Assembly: GCA_964632795.1 (NCBI GenBank)
Contig: CAZWEZ010000039.1
Span: forward strand, 1 to 32,657
DNA from: CAZWEZ01 sp964632795
GTDB lineage: Bacteria; Pseudomonadota; Alphaproteobacteria; Rhodospirillales; 2-02-FULL-58-16
Direction of reading: 5' to 3'
Length of the DNA: 32,657 bases
Of this stretch, positions 6,318 through 13,925 are shown piece after piece (the first letter of the stretch is position 1; each line of letters begins with the position of its first letter). The notes below the pieces were generated by a model. That model searched no databases and had not been told where the DNA came from. It saw only the letters and a list, made by a program, of their open reading frames with translations. A program made the translations under genes and the position numbers.

Positions 6318-7686
6318 GCTGTTCGGGAACCTCGATGCCGGGGCCCGCCGCGAGCTGTGGTGGTGGTCGGCGCTGGCCATGCTGTCGCTGGCGGTGTCGG
6401 GCGTCTTCGCGGTGCTGCTGGCGCTGTCGCGGGTGCCCGGCATCCAGGACGTCTTCCCGTGGCCGCTCGACTTCTTCCACAAGGGGCTGGTGATCCACGT
6501 GGTGTTCTCCTTCGTGGTCTGGTTCCTGGCCGTCTTCGGGGGCCTGCTGCATCTGGCGGCGGTCCGCCTGGGCGGCGCTCGGGTGCGCCTGAACGGCCTC
6601 GGCATGGCCGGGGTGGCGGCCACCGCGGTGGCCTCGGTGCTGCTCTTCGCGCCGGCCCTGCTGGACCGCGGCGAGGCCTCCCTCAACAACTACGTGCCGG
6701 TGATCATCGACCCCCTCTACTACCTGGGGCTGGCGGTGCTGGGCGGCGGGATCGCCCTGGCGGTGGTCCGCCTGCTGGCCAACCTCGCCGGCCGCCGGGC
6801 GCCGTTGGAGCCGTTCACCTGGGGCATGACCGCCACCGGGATGGTCTACATCGCGGCCCTGGTGTGCGTGCTCGTGGCCGGCGTGATGTTGGGCGGCGAG
6901 GAGCTTTCCCACGCCTTCAACGAGGAACTGTTCTGGGGCGGCGGCCACGTGTTGCAGTTCGTCAACACCATGCTGCTGATCGTCGCCCTCTACGTGCTGG
7001 CCCGCCTCGGCCTGGGCGCCGGCGCCCTTAGCGACCGGCTGTGCAACCTGTCGCTGGCCCTGCTGGCGGCGCTGGGTCTGGCGGCGCCGTTCTTCTACCT
7101 CGCCTTCGAGGCCTTCTCCGAGGCCCAGACGATGGCCTTCACCAACCTCCAGTACGGGCTGGCGCCCTCGAGCATGGCGGTCGGCCTGGCGATCGCCGCC
7201 GCCGTCCTCGATCTTCGCCGACGGGGCCGGGCGCTGCCCTGGGGGGAGCCCGCCTTCCTGTGCCTGGTGCTGGCGCCGGTGGTGTTCGGGGTCGGCGGCG
7301 TGCTGGGCCTGTTCGTCGACGGCGCCGACACCCGCACCCCGGCCCACTACCACGGCGTCATCGCCGGCATCAACGTCGCCTTCATGGGGCTGTTCTACGG
7401 CCTGTTCCTGCCCCTGCTGGGGCGCCGACTCAGGGGGGGGGGCGCCCTCCATGCCCAGGTCTGGCTGTTCGCCGGCGGCCAGACCCTGGCCAGCATCGGC
7501 CTGTTCCTGGCCGGCGGCTACGGGGCGCCGCGCAAGACCGCCGGCGAAGCCCAGGGACTGGAGGACCTGGGCGCCATCGTCGGCATGGCGCTGAACGGGA
7601 TCGGGGCGCTGATCGCGGTGATCGGCGGGGTGATGTTCATCTGGATGGTGAGCGCCGCCCTGCTCGGCAAGCCCCAGAGTCGATGA
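6310..7686 (+). CDS. heme-copper oxidase subunit I homologue lacking CuB ligands
   Basis: A 458-residue membrane protein with about twelve helices that matches the heme-copper oxidase subunit I fold distantly. Candidate heme ligands are kept: H63 in the second helix (LVIHVVFSFVVWF), and H356 and H358 in AHYHGVIAGINVAF, the counterpart of HFHYVLS. H213 in WGGGHVLQFVNT corresponds to the first CuB histidine, but the cross-linked Tyr is missing. The HH pair expected downstream is absent: there is no histidine at all between residues 214 and 350. The protein may therefore bind two hemes but probably not a normal CuB. No K-channel lysine motif is visible. It follows DUF420 with an 8-nt overlap. 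Databases often name such proteins cbb3-type subunit I, but no ccoO/ccoP partner is present. Role unknown. Confidence 0.7.
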   Translation: MSELFGNLDAGARRELWWWSALAMLSLAVSGVFAVLLALSRVPGIQDVFPWPLDFFHKGLVIHVVFSFVVWFLAVFGGLLHLAAVRLGGARVRLNGLGMAGVAATAVASVLLFAPALLDRGEASLNNYVPVIIDPLYYLGLAVLGGGIALAVVRLLANLAGRRAPLEPFTWGMTATGMVYIAALVCVLVAGVMLGGEELSHAFNEELFWGGGHVLQFVNTMLLIVALYVLARLGLGAGALSDRLCNLSLALLAALGLAAPFFYLAFEAFSEAQTMAFTNLQYGLAPSSMAVGLAIAAAVLDLRRRGRALPWGEPAFLCLVLAPVVFGVGGVLGLFVDGADTRTPAHYHGVIAGINVAFMGLFYGLFLPLLGRRLRGGGALHAQVWLFAGGQTLASIGLFLAGGYGAPRKTAGEAQGLEDLGAIVGMALNGIGALIAVIGGVMFIWMVSAALLGKPQSR

Positions 7687-7779
7687 CCGCCGACGCTTAC
7701 GCCACCTCCGGGAACGGTATCTTGACTCTTGGAGTCCGAACAGTTTTCCTTTCGCTCGGCAGCTGAAAAGAGGCGTGCG

Positions 7780-8805
7780 ATGAGAAACATGGTTCTTCCC
7801 TTGGCGGCACTGCTCTTCCTGCTCGGCTCCCTGTCGGCATGGGCGGGAGAGGGGAGTCAGGTGGACCGCAACGCCGGGTTCTGGAGCGAATGGAGGGAAC
7901 TCAGTGGAACCGACGAATGGAAAAACCTGGAAAAGGCCACCGTGATCGCTCGTCGAGCCCCCGGCGCGAAACCCCCTTTGGCGGAAGATGAAAAGGCCTT
8001 CGATGGATGGATCGAGGATTTCCAGGCCCATGAACCGCTTCCTCCCCTGCCGCAGTCCGTTCTGGACAGGAAAAAGGATGAGGAACTGGATGATGACTTG
8101 AAGATCTGGGGCTATGTAAACCAGCTTCCTTCCGTGCCGCCGAAAAGTAAAGAGGGATACGACAAGGCCTTGAAGCTTATCGAGGAAATCCGGAGCGCGA
8201 AGCCCGAAACCTCCGGCCTCGACGACGCCGCGGCCTATGTCAAGGGGATGAAAGCGGGGGATTCCGTAAAGTTTGGGAGTGGATTGCCCGATTCACCCTC
8301 GCCCAAGGCTGAATTCGTCCTCGATGCGCTGAGCGTTGGCGACGGCAACTGGCAGGCCAGCATCCGCTATCTCGAGGGGATGAAGGAAGTGGATCCGGAC
8401 AACCCCTACATATTGGAGGCCCTGGACTATACCCGTGGGATTTACGCCTATCAGAAGAACAAGGAGAGGGAAGCCGCCGTCGACAAATCCGTCGTCGACG
8501 CCAGCATCAATGACCTTTCCCAGGCGGCGCAATTCCTCGCCGACGTCAACACCAACAGCGTCAAGGGCGCCGAGGGCGCCATTTCGACCGTCATCAGCAT
8601 GCGGACCCGGCCCGACATCCGAGCCGAGTCCCAGCAACTGGTCCCTCCGGAGCAACAACAAAATGTCCGCCAAATGGTCGAGCGGATACCGCCGGGACGT
8701 TACTTCAGCAATTTCCTGTCGACTCAACAACAGCCCCGCCTTTCCGCCCCGGCGGGCTACGACCCACCGGCCAGCCAAGGCGCCGCCGGCTGCATTGCCC
8801 GCTAG
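7780..8805 (+). CDS. secreted protein of unknown function
   Basis: A 341-residue protein that I do not recognise. ATG 7780 with AAGAGG about 6 nt upstream gives a clean signal peptide (MRNMVLPLAALLFLLGSLSAWA, then GEG), so it is exported. The mature part is charged and mostly helical in character, with Lys/Glu/Asp-rich stretches and a TPR-like passage around residues 205-245 (NWQASIRYLEGMKEVDPDNP). It ends in a Gln/Pro-rich tail and a lone cysteine four residues from the C-terminus (AAGCIAR). Its codon use is visibly less GC-rich than its neighbours, suggesting transfer. The stop TAG lies inside the first bases of a 270-bp inverted-repeat element. The next gene, a secreted thioredoxin-fold protein, may have been its operon partner before that insertion. 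Confidence 0.75.
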   Translation: MRNMVLPLAALLFLLGSLSAWAGEGSQVDRNAGFWSEWRELSGTDEWKNLEKATVIARRAPGAKPPLAEDEKAFDGWIEDFQAHEPLPPLPQSVLDRKKDEELDDDLKIWGYVNQLPSVPPKSKEGYDKALKLIEEIRSAKPETSGLDDAAAYVKGMKAGDSVKFGSGLPDSPSPKAEFVLDALSVGDGNWQASIRYLEGMKEVDPDNPYILEALDYTRGIYAYQKNKEREAAVDKSVVDASINDLSQAAQFLADVNTNSVKGAEGAISTVISMRTRPDIRAESQQLVPPEQQQNVRQMVERIPPGRYFSNFLSTQQQPRLSAPAGYDPPASQGAAGCIAR

Positions 8806-9071
8806 TGGTCTAAGTCTAACATATGGCACCCATACGACGGCTCTCCGAGTTCACCCGGCCAGGCGCGTGGCGCGCCGTGATGGCGGCCCATCACAAGCGC
8901 CTCGCAACGCCGCCGGTGAACTCGGAGAGCCGCCCTTCGGGTCGCCTTTCCCGCTTCCTCGGGGCGTCAGGCGCACTTGCCGATACGCCGGCATCGCCGG
9001 CGCGCGCCTTCCTGCCGAGGACGCGGGAAAGGCGATCGTATGGGTGCCATATGTTAGACTTAGACCACTAG
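8802..9071. mobile_element. 270-bp MITE-like element, perfect 36-bp inverted ends
   Basis: Positions 8802-8837 and 9036-9071 are perfect 36-bp reverse complements, each with CTAG at the outer end. Inside are two further stems: 8838-8855 with 8925-8942 (18 bp perfect), and one near 8943-8967 with about 9011-9035 (CGCCTTTCCCGC against GCGGGAAAGGCG, extended by TCCTCGG/CCGAGGA with one mismatch). The whole would fold as a three-way junction. There is no transposase gene. If CTAG is a duplicated target, it fits the YTAR target of the IS5 family. The first CTAG contains the stop codon of the preceding gene. Removing one CTAG plus the element leaves that TAG 12 nt before the next ATG. Confidence 0.8.
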
Positions 9072-9083
9072 GGAGCCCTTCCC

Positions 9084-9683
9084 ATGCCCCGTTATCGAAT
9101 CGTTTTTTTCCTGCTTCTTGTCTTCACTTTCGCCGCCCCGTCCCCGGCCGGGGGAGCGGCGCCAACGGAGATGGCGCGGATGCCGGCCTACGGCCCGCAA
9201 GACGCTCCGCTTACCTTCACCGTCTGGGGCAGCCTCAGCTGCCCCTTCACCCGCCAGTTGATGCCGATCCTCAAGCGGATCGCCGACGACTACGAGGGTA
9301 TGGTCAATATCGAATGGCGCCACTACCCCATTCACCCGCCCGATCCGGCCCTGCATGTTTACAGCATGGCGGACCCGTCGCGTTTCTGGGATTTCCTGTT
9401 CGCCCTGCTCGACAAGGCCGGCACATTTCACCGCGATACCGGCGCCTTGGCCGTGGAAGTGGGCCAGGGGATAGAACTGCCCGCCGAAAAAATCCGCGCG
9501 ACCCAGGAAAACGACCAGCTATGGTATACCGTCAAGCAGGATTTCCTGGCCGCCAAACTCACCGGGATAAGAGCCACCCCCGGACTTTTCCACAACGGCT
9601 ATTTCCTGACACCCAACGGCATGCCCCAGAATCTGAAAGAGTTCGAAGGCATCCTGCGCAACATCGTGGAAAAATCCCAATGA
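9084..9683 (+). CDS. secreted DsbA-like thioredoxin-fold protein, single cysteine
   Basis: A 199-residue protein with a signal peptide (residues 1-25, MPRYRIVFFLLLVFTFAAPS then PAGGA). The domain resembles DsbA-like Thioredoxin_4 proteins: FTVWGSLSCPFTRQL carries the active-site position, RHYPIHPP follows, and GIRATPGLFHNGYFL has the cis-proline loop (TP). The usual CxxC is CPFT here. C53 is the only cysteine in the protein, so it cannot form an internal disulfide; it may act as a monothiol reductase, isomerase or thiol-binding protein. ATG 9084 is preceded by AGGGAG, part of which comes from the end of the 270-bp element. It probably formed a unit with the secreted protein upstream. The partner and substrate are unknown. 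Confidence 0.75.
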   Translation: MPRYRIVFFLLLVFTFAAPSPAGGAAPTEMARMPAYGPQDAPLTFTVWGSLSCPFTRQLMPILKRIADDYEGMVNIEWRHYPIHPPDPALHVYSMADPSRFWDFLFALLDKAGTFHRDTGALAVEVGQGIELPAEKIRATQENDQLWYTVKQDFLAAKLTGIRATPGLFHNGYFLTPNGMPQNLKEFEGILRNIVEKSQ

Positions 9684-9732
9684 CGAAGCTTTCCGGACCT
9701 GGAGCTTCACCTGGGTTCGCGCCGCCGCCCGT

Positions 9733-10260
9733 TCACTCCAGGTCGAGGTCGATCCCGGGGTCGCGGTCGCGGCGGCGGATGCTTTCGGGGGTCCTGAGGT
9801 CGGCGACCGGCACGAAGCGGCCGTCGCGGTGGACGTGCCACTGTTCCCAGGCCTTGTGGGGGACCACCGGGGCGCCGCCGATCCTGCGCCGCCGGTGGAG
9901 GAGCCTGAGGGCGGGCTGGACCAGGCTTCCCTTGGAGGGGACGACCTCCTCGCCCTCGACGTAGAGCCGGCCGCCCCTGGCCATCGCCGTGCCGTCGGGC
10001 TCGAGCGAACCCAGCGACGCCTTGTAGCGGAACAGGTACAGCTTCTCGCCCTCGGCCAGGACCACCCCCATCCCCAGGTCGCAGCCGGTTTCGCCGGCGG
10101 CGGTTTCGAAGGGCTCGATGCGGCCTTCCCGGGTTTCGGTTTCGCGCAGCCGCTCCAGGGCGGCGCCGATGATGTCGTCCTCGCTCTGGAACAGGTTGTC
10201 CCGGAAACCCTCGATCAAGGCCGCCGTCTTGGTGCTGATTTCCACGGACTTGGCGGACAT
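9733..10260 (-). CDS. unidentified 175-residue protein with helix-rich N-terminus
   Basis: A protein I cannot place with confidence. The N-terminal 40 residues (SVEISTKTAALIEGFRDN then a short acidic helix) resemble a ribbon-helix-helix or SeqA-type oligomerisation/DNA-binding segment: an alternating strand followed by two helices. The middle (about 60-110) looks like a small beta domain with GEKLYLFRYKASLGS and VPSKGSLVQPALRLLHRR. The C-terminus is Arg/Asp-rich. There are no membrane segments or signal peptide, so it is cytoplasmic. GGGGAGG about 6 nt before the ATG at 10260 supports translation and the start. It is divergent from thrC (127-nt gap) and convergent with the thioredoxin-fold gene (49-nt gap). 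A DNA-binding role is only a guess from the N-terminal pattern. Confidence 0.6.
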   Translation of the reverse strand: MSAKSVEISTKTAALIEGFRDNLFQSEDDIIGAALERLRETETREGRIEPFETAAGETGCDLGMGVVLAEGEKLYLFRYKASLGSLEPDGTAMARGGRLYVEGEEVVPSKGSLVQPALRLLHRRRRIGGAPVVPHKAWEQWHVHRDGRFVPVADLRTPESIRRRDRDPGIDLDLE

Positions 10261-10324
10261 GGACAGCCTCCCCGACGGTTACTTTAAGGCCCTTGGCGGG
10301 CGCTGTCATCCGTGCCGGCGGAGG

Positions 10325-10351
10325 TTGCCGCCCCCGCCCCCGGGGTATAGG
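10325..10351 (+). promoter_or_regulatory. weak candidate promoter for thrC
   Basis: TTGCCG at 10325-10330 and TATAGG at 10346-10351 are spaced by 15 nt, ending 36 nt before the thrC start. The spacing is short and the match moderate. It is offered only because it is the best hexamer pair in the divergent gap between thrC and the leftward gene. Confidence 0.2.
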
Positions 10352-10387
10352 GTCGCCTTGCGGCTTTCCCTTCCGGAGACGGCGTCC

Positions 10388-11797
10388 GTGAACTACGTCA
10401 GCACCCGGGGCCGGGCCCCGGTCCTTCCCTTCGACGAGGTCCTGTTGGTCGGTCTGGCCGCCGACGGCGGGCTGTACGTGCCCGAGACCTGGCCCCGGTT
10501 CTCCCCCGACGACATCCGCGCCATGGGCGGGTTGTCCTACGCCTCCCTGGCGGCCCGGGTGATGGCGCCGTTCGTCGGCGACTGTTTGTCGGCGGCCGAG
10601 CTGGCGGCGCTGAGCGAGGACTCCTATGGCGGGTTCGACCACGAGGACGTGGCGCCGATGCGGGCGCTGGGAGCCGACGAATGGCTGCTCGAGCTGTTCC
10701 ACGGCCCGACCCTGGCCTTCAAGGACTTCGCCCTGCAGTTCCTGGGCCGCGTCTTCGACCTCGTGCTGAGCCGTCGCGAACGCCGCGCCACCATCGTCGT
10801 CGCGACCTCGGGCGACACCGGTTCGGCGGCCATCGAGGCCTTCCGCGACCGCTCCAGCGTCGACATCTTCGTCCTCCACCCCCGGGGCCGGGTGTCCGAG
10901 GTCCAGCGTCGCCAGATGACCACGGTGGCGGCGCCCAACGTCCACAACATCGCCATCGAGGGGACCTTCGACGACTGCCAGGACCTCCTCAAGGCGATGT
11001 TCAACGACACCCAGTTCCGCGACCGGGTCGGGCTGTCGGCGGTCAACTCCATCAACTGGGCGCGGATCGTCGCCCAGATCGTCTACTACTACTGGGCGGC
11101 GGCGATGCGCGGGGCGCCGGACCAGGTAGTGGCCTTCGCCGTGCCGAGCGGCAACTTCGGCAACGTGTTCGCCGGCTACGCCGCCCAGCGGACGGGTCTG
11201 GGGATCGAACGGCTTGTCGTCGGCTCCAACAGTAACGATATCCTGACCAGGTTCTTCGACAGCGGACGGATGGAGGTCCGCCCGGTGTCGCCGACTATCA
11301 GCCCGAGCATGGACATCCAGATCTCCAGCAACTTCGAACGACTGCTGTTCGAGCTCCACGGGCGCGACGGGGCCAGGGTCGCGGCGGACCTGGAAAGGTT
11401 CCGCGCCGAGGGCGCCTTCGCCGTCCCCGGCGCGGCCCTGGACGAGGCCCGGGTCCTGTTCGACGGCCAGCGCTTCGACGACCGGGAGACCCGGGACACC
11501 ATCGGTGCGGTGTACCAGGATACCGGCGAGCTGGTCGATCCCCATACGGCGGTCGGCATCGCCGCCGGGCGCCGCCGCCGGTGCCGCGCCGGGGTGCCGA
11601 TGATCGCCCTGGCCACCGCCCATCCGGCCAAGTTCCCCGAGGCGGTATTCGAGGCCACCGGCGTCGAGCCCGCCCTGCCGGCGCGGCTCGCCGACCTGTT
11701 CGAGCGCCAGGAGCGCTGCCACGTCCTGGACCGGGACCTGGCGGCCCTCGAGGCGTTGATCGGCGAGATCGTCGCCGCGGACGGGGATGGCGGGTGA
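10388..11797 (+). CDS. thrC: threonine synthase
   Basis: A 469-residue PLP enzyme that converts O-phosphohomoserine to threonine and phosphate, the last step of threonine synthesis in the cytoplasm. It opens with the family N-terminus NYVSTRGRAP and AADGGLYVPE. K112 in HGPTLAFKDFALQFLG is the Schiff-base lysine, SGDTGSAA (141-148) binds phosphate, and NSINWARI and PSGNFGN are further active-site loops. Length fits the longer (class I, bacterial/fungal) threonine synthases. The start is a GTG at 10388 with GGAG about 9 nt upstream; the frame stays open further upstream (to 10118) over the neighbouring leftward gene, but that part is a shadow. Its stop overlaps the ATG of the M16 peptidase gene by one base (TGATG), so the two are coupled, an order common in alphaproteobacteria. 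Confidence 0.96.
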   Translation: MNYVSTRGRAPVLPFDEVLLVGLAADGGLYVPETWPRFSPDDIRAMGGLSYASLAARVMAPFVGDCLSAAELAALSEDSYGGFDHEDVAPMRALGADEWLLELFHGPTLAFKDFALQFLGRVFDLVLSRRERRATIVVATSGDTGSAAIEAFRDRSSVDIFVLHPRGRVSEVQRRQMTTVAAPNVHNIAIEGTFDDCQDLLKAMFNDTQFRDRVGLSAVNSINWARIVAQIVYYYWAAAMRGAPDQVVAFAVPSGNFGNVFAGYAAQRTGLGIERLVVGSNSNDILTRFFDSGRMEVRPVSPTISPSMDIQISSNFERLLFELHGRDGARVAADLERFRAEGAFAVPGAALDEARVLFDGQRFDDRETRDTIGAVYQDTGELVDPHTAVGIAAGRRRRCRAGVPMIALATAHPAKFPEAVFEATGVEPALPARLADLFERQERCHVLDRDLAALEALIGEIVAADGDGG

Positions 11798-13050
11798 TGG
11801 TGGAGCTGTCGACGCTGGGCAACGGCCTGAGGGTGATCAGCGACCCCATGGACACCGTCGAGACGGTGTCGGTGGGGATCTGGGTCGAGGTCGGGACCCG
11901 TCACGAATCCCCTGACATCAACGGCGTCTCGCACCTCCTCGAGCACATGGCCTTCAAGGGCACCGAGCGGCGCAGCGCCCGGGCCATCGCCGAGGAGATC
12001 GAGGCCGTCGGCGGCATCCTCAACGCCTACACCTCGCGCGAGAACACCGCCTACTTCGCCAAGGTCCTCAAGGAGGACCTGGAACTCGCCGTCGACATCA
12101 TCGCCGACATCGTCCAGAACCCGGTGATGGCGCCCGACGAGCTGGCCCGCGAGCGCGACGTCATCGTCCAGGAGATCAACCAGGCCCACGACACCCCCGA
12201 CGACATCGTCTTCGACCACTTCCAGAAGACCGCCTTCCCCGACCAGGGCCTGGGGCTTCCGGTCCTCGGCTCGGCGGAGCTGGTCCAGGGCATGGAGCGC
12301 AAGGCCATCCTCGATTACATGGGTGGCCATTACAACCCGCGGCGGATGGTCCTGGCGGCGGCCGGACGGGTCGATCACCGGCGGCTGGTCGAGCTCGCCG
12401 GGGCGGCCTTCGAGTCGGCGGCGCCCGGCCCCGACATCCCCCACGATTCGTGCCGCTACGCCGGTGGCGACTACCGCGAGCAGCGGGACCTGGAACAGGT
12501 CCACCTGGTCTTCGGCTTCGAGGGGGTGGCGTTTCAGGATCCCGATTTCTACGCCTTGTCGGTGTTCTCGACCCTGCTCGGGGGCGGCATGTCGTCGCGC
12601 CTGTTCCAGGAGATCCGGGAGAACCGGGGCCTGGTCTACAACATCTATTCCTTCGTCTCGTGCTACAACGACGGCGGCCTGTTCGGGATCTATGCCGGGA
12701 CCGGCGAGGACCAGGTCGAGGACCTGATCCCGCTGGTCTGCGAGGAGATGGGCAAGGCCTGCGAGCGGGTCACCGACGAAGAGGTGGCACGGACCCGGGC
12801 CCAGCTCAAGGCCAGCATCCTGATGTCGTTGGAGAGCACGGCCTCGCGCTGCGAGCAGGCGGCCCGCCAGTTGATGGTCTACGGCCGGCCGATACCGGTC
12901 TCCGAGATCGTCGAGCGGATCGAGGCGGTGGATGCCGATGCCGTCATCGCGGCGGCGCGCCGGTTGAGGACCAGCCGTCCCACCTTCACCGCCCTGGGAC
13001 CGCTGGAGCGAATCGAAACCTACCAGCGCCTGGCCGAACGGTTGGTTTAG
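11797..13050 (+). CDS. M16 family zinc metallopeptidase
   Basis: A 417-residue single-chain M16B peptidase of the mitochondrial processing peptidase beta / PqqL type. The inverted zinc motif HxxEH is H46-L-L-E49-H50, and the third ligand is E126 in ERDVIVQEINQAHD, at the normal spacing (76 residues), so it should be active. The second, degenerate half has the usual RLFQEIRENRGLVYNIYSF segment that completes the substrate chamber. There is no signal peptide, so it is probably cytoplasmic. The start overlaps the thrC stop (TGATG). A perfect hairpin at 13079-13106 follows. Substrates of these housekeeping peptidases are mostly unknown. Confidence 0.93.
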   Translation: MVELSTLGNGLRVISDPMDTVETVSVGIWVEVGTRHESPDINGVSHLLEHMAFKGTERRSARAIAEEIEAVGGILNAYTSRENTAYFAKVLKEDLELAVDIIADIVQNPVMAPDELARERDVIVQEINQAHDTPDDIVFDHFQKTAFPDQGLGLPVLGSAELVQGMERKAILDYMGGHYNPRRMVLAAAGRVDHRRLVELAGAAFESAAPGPDIPHDSCRYAGGDYREQRDLEQVHLVFGFEGVAFQDPDFYALSVFSTLLGGGMSSRLFQEIRENRGLVYNIYSFVSCYNDGGLFGIYAGTGEDQVEDLIPLVCEEMGKACERVTDEEVARTRAQLKASILMSLESTASRCEQAARQLMVYGRPIPVSEIVERIEAVDADAVIAAARRLRTSRPTFTALGPLERIETYQRLAERLV

Positions 13051-13078
13051 GGCGTAAGCCTGCGTGGCGTTTGAACGT

Positions 13079-13106
13079 GGATTGATCGCGTGAGCGCGAT
13101 CAATCC
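13079..13106. terminator. 12-bp perfect hairpin between convergent genes
   Basis: GGATTGATCGCG pairs perfectly with CGCGATCAATCC around a TGAG loop. It sits 28 nt after the M16 peptidase stop and 35 nt beyond the stop of the convergent yqgE gene. No T-run follows on either strand, so it may be a bidirectional terminator, an mRNA-end stabiliser or a repeat unit. Confidence 0.5.
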
Positions 13107-13141
13107 TGAAATGCTCTAAGGGGTCGAAGGAGGGGTCGGCT

Positions 13142-13723
13142 TCAGGCGTGGCCGGCTTCGTCGGACAGCATCCGGGGGTCGACGCCGAGCTTGCCCATGG
13201 CCCGTTCCCACTTGTTGTCGAAATCGTCGTCGAACACCAGCTCGTCGTCGGCCGCCACGTGCAGCCAGCCGTTGGCCTTGATTTCGGAATCGAGTTGTCC
13301 CGGACCCCAGCCGGCATAGCCCAGGGCGAGCAGGGAGCGGTGCGGCCCCTGGCCGTCGGCGATCGCCCTCAGGATATCCACGGTGGCGGTGAGGGCGACC
13401 CCGTTGTCCACCACCATGGTGGATTCCTGATTGTAGTCGGGGGAGTGGAGGACGAACCCCCGGCCGCCTTCCACCGGACCGCCGAAGTGGATGTCGATCT
13501 TCTGGTCGATTCCCGAGGGGTCGATGCCGAGTTGCTCCAGCAGGTCGGGGAAGCTGAGGGAGTCGAGAACCCGGTTGACGACCAGCCCCATGGCGCCGTC
13601 GGCGCTGTGGGCGCACAGGTAGATCACCGTCTTGGCGAAGCGGGGGTCCCTCAGCCCAGGCATGGCGACGAGAAGCTGGCCCGACAGATAAACATCGTTT
13701 TCTTGTTCTTGGTGCTCGGACAT
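13142..13723 (-). CDS. YqgE/AlgH family protein (UPF0301)
   Basis: A 193-residue cytoplasmic protein of the YqgE/AlgH (DUF179) family. Family marks: YLSGQLLVAMPGLRDPRF near the start, GLVVNR at about residue 47, FGGPVEGGRGFVLH around residue 80, and GYAGWGPGQLDSEI around residue 138. Length matches the family. The fold is known, but a biochemical activity is not established; AlgH was named from alginate regulation in Pseudomonas. It is convergent with the M16 peptidase and divergent from the DsbD-type reductase, a neighbour order seen in related alphaproteobacteria. Confidence 0.93.
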   Translation of the reverse strand: MSEHQEQENDVYLSGQLLVAMPGLRDPRFAKTVIYLCAHSADGAMGLVVNRVLDSLSFPDLLEQLGIDPSGIDQKIDIHFGGPVEGGRGFVLHSPDYNQESTMVVDNGVALTATVDILRAIADGQGPHRSLLALGYAGWGPGQLDSEIKANGWLHVAADDELVFDDDFDNKWERAMGKLGVDPRMLSDEAGHA

Positions 13724-13925
13724 CTTTCACCCGCTTGGCACGCCGTCATTCGGGAGACATATATTGTGACACAGGCCAGAGGCCGTGGAAAGCGGTTGCG
13801 AAAGAGTTTCCCGGTTTGTCCGCGGATTGGTGATCAAAATTTCGTGAAATCCGCCATTTCTCACATTTCTGGCGGCGAAAAGGGATAATATCCGCCCGGC
13901 CGTTGAACTAGGAATACACCATTAG
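13724..13925. other. divergent non-coding gap yqgE / DsbD-type gene
   Basis: These 202 nt are visibly more AT-rich than the surroundings, as expected for divergent promoters. CCGCCA (13851-13856) and TGGCGG (13870-13875) form an inverted repeat with a 13-nt spacer, upstream of TAATAT (13886-13891), a possible -10 for the rightward gene. I find no convincing -35 at the right distance. Confidence 0.3.

Noticed and set aside
6310..7686. Functional cbb3 oxidase catalytic subunit (ccoN)
   Set aside because: Two CuB histidines and the cross-linked tyrosine are missing, and no ccoO or ccoP gene accompanies it.
9084..9683. Standard DsbA oxidoreductase
   Set aside because: The active site is CPFT with no second cysteine anywhere in the protein, so normal disulfide exchange is not possible.
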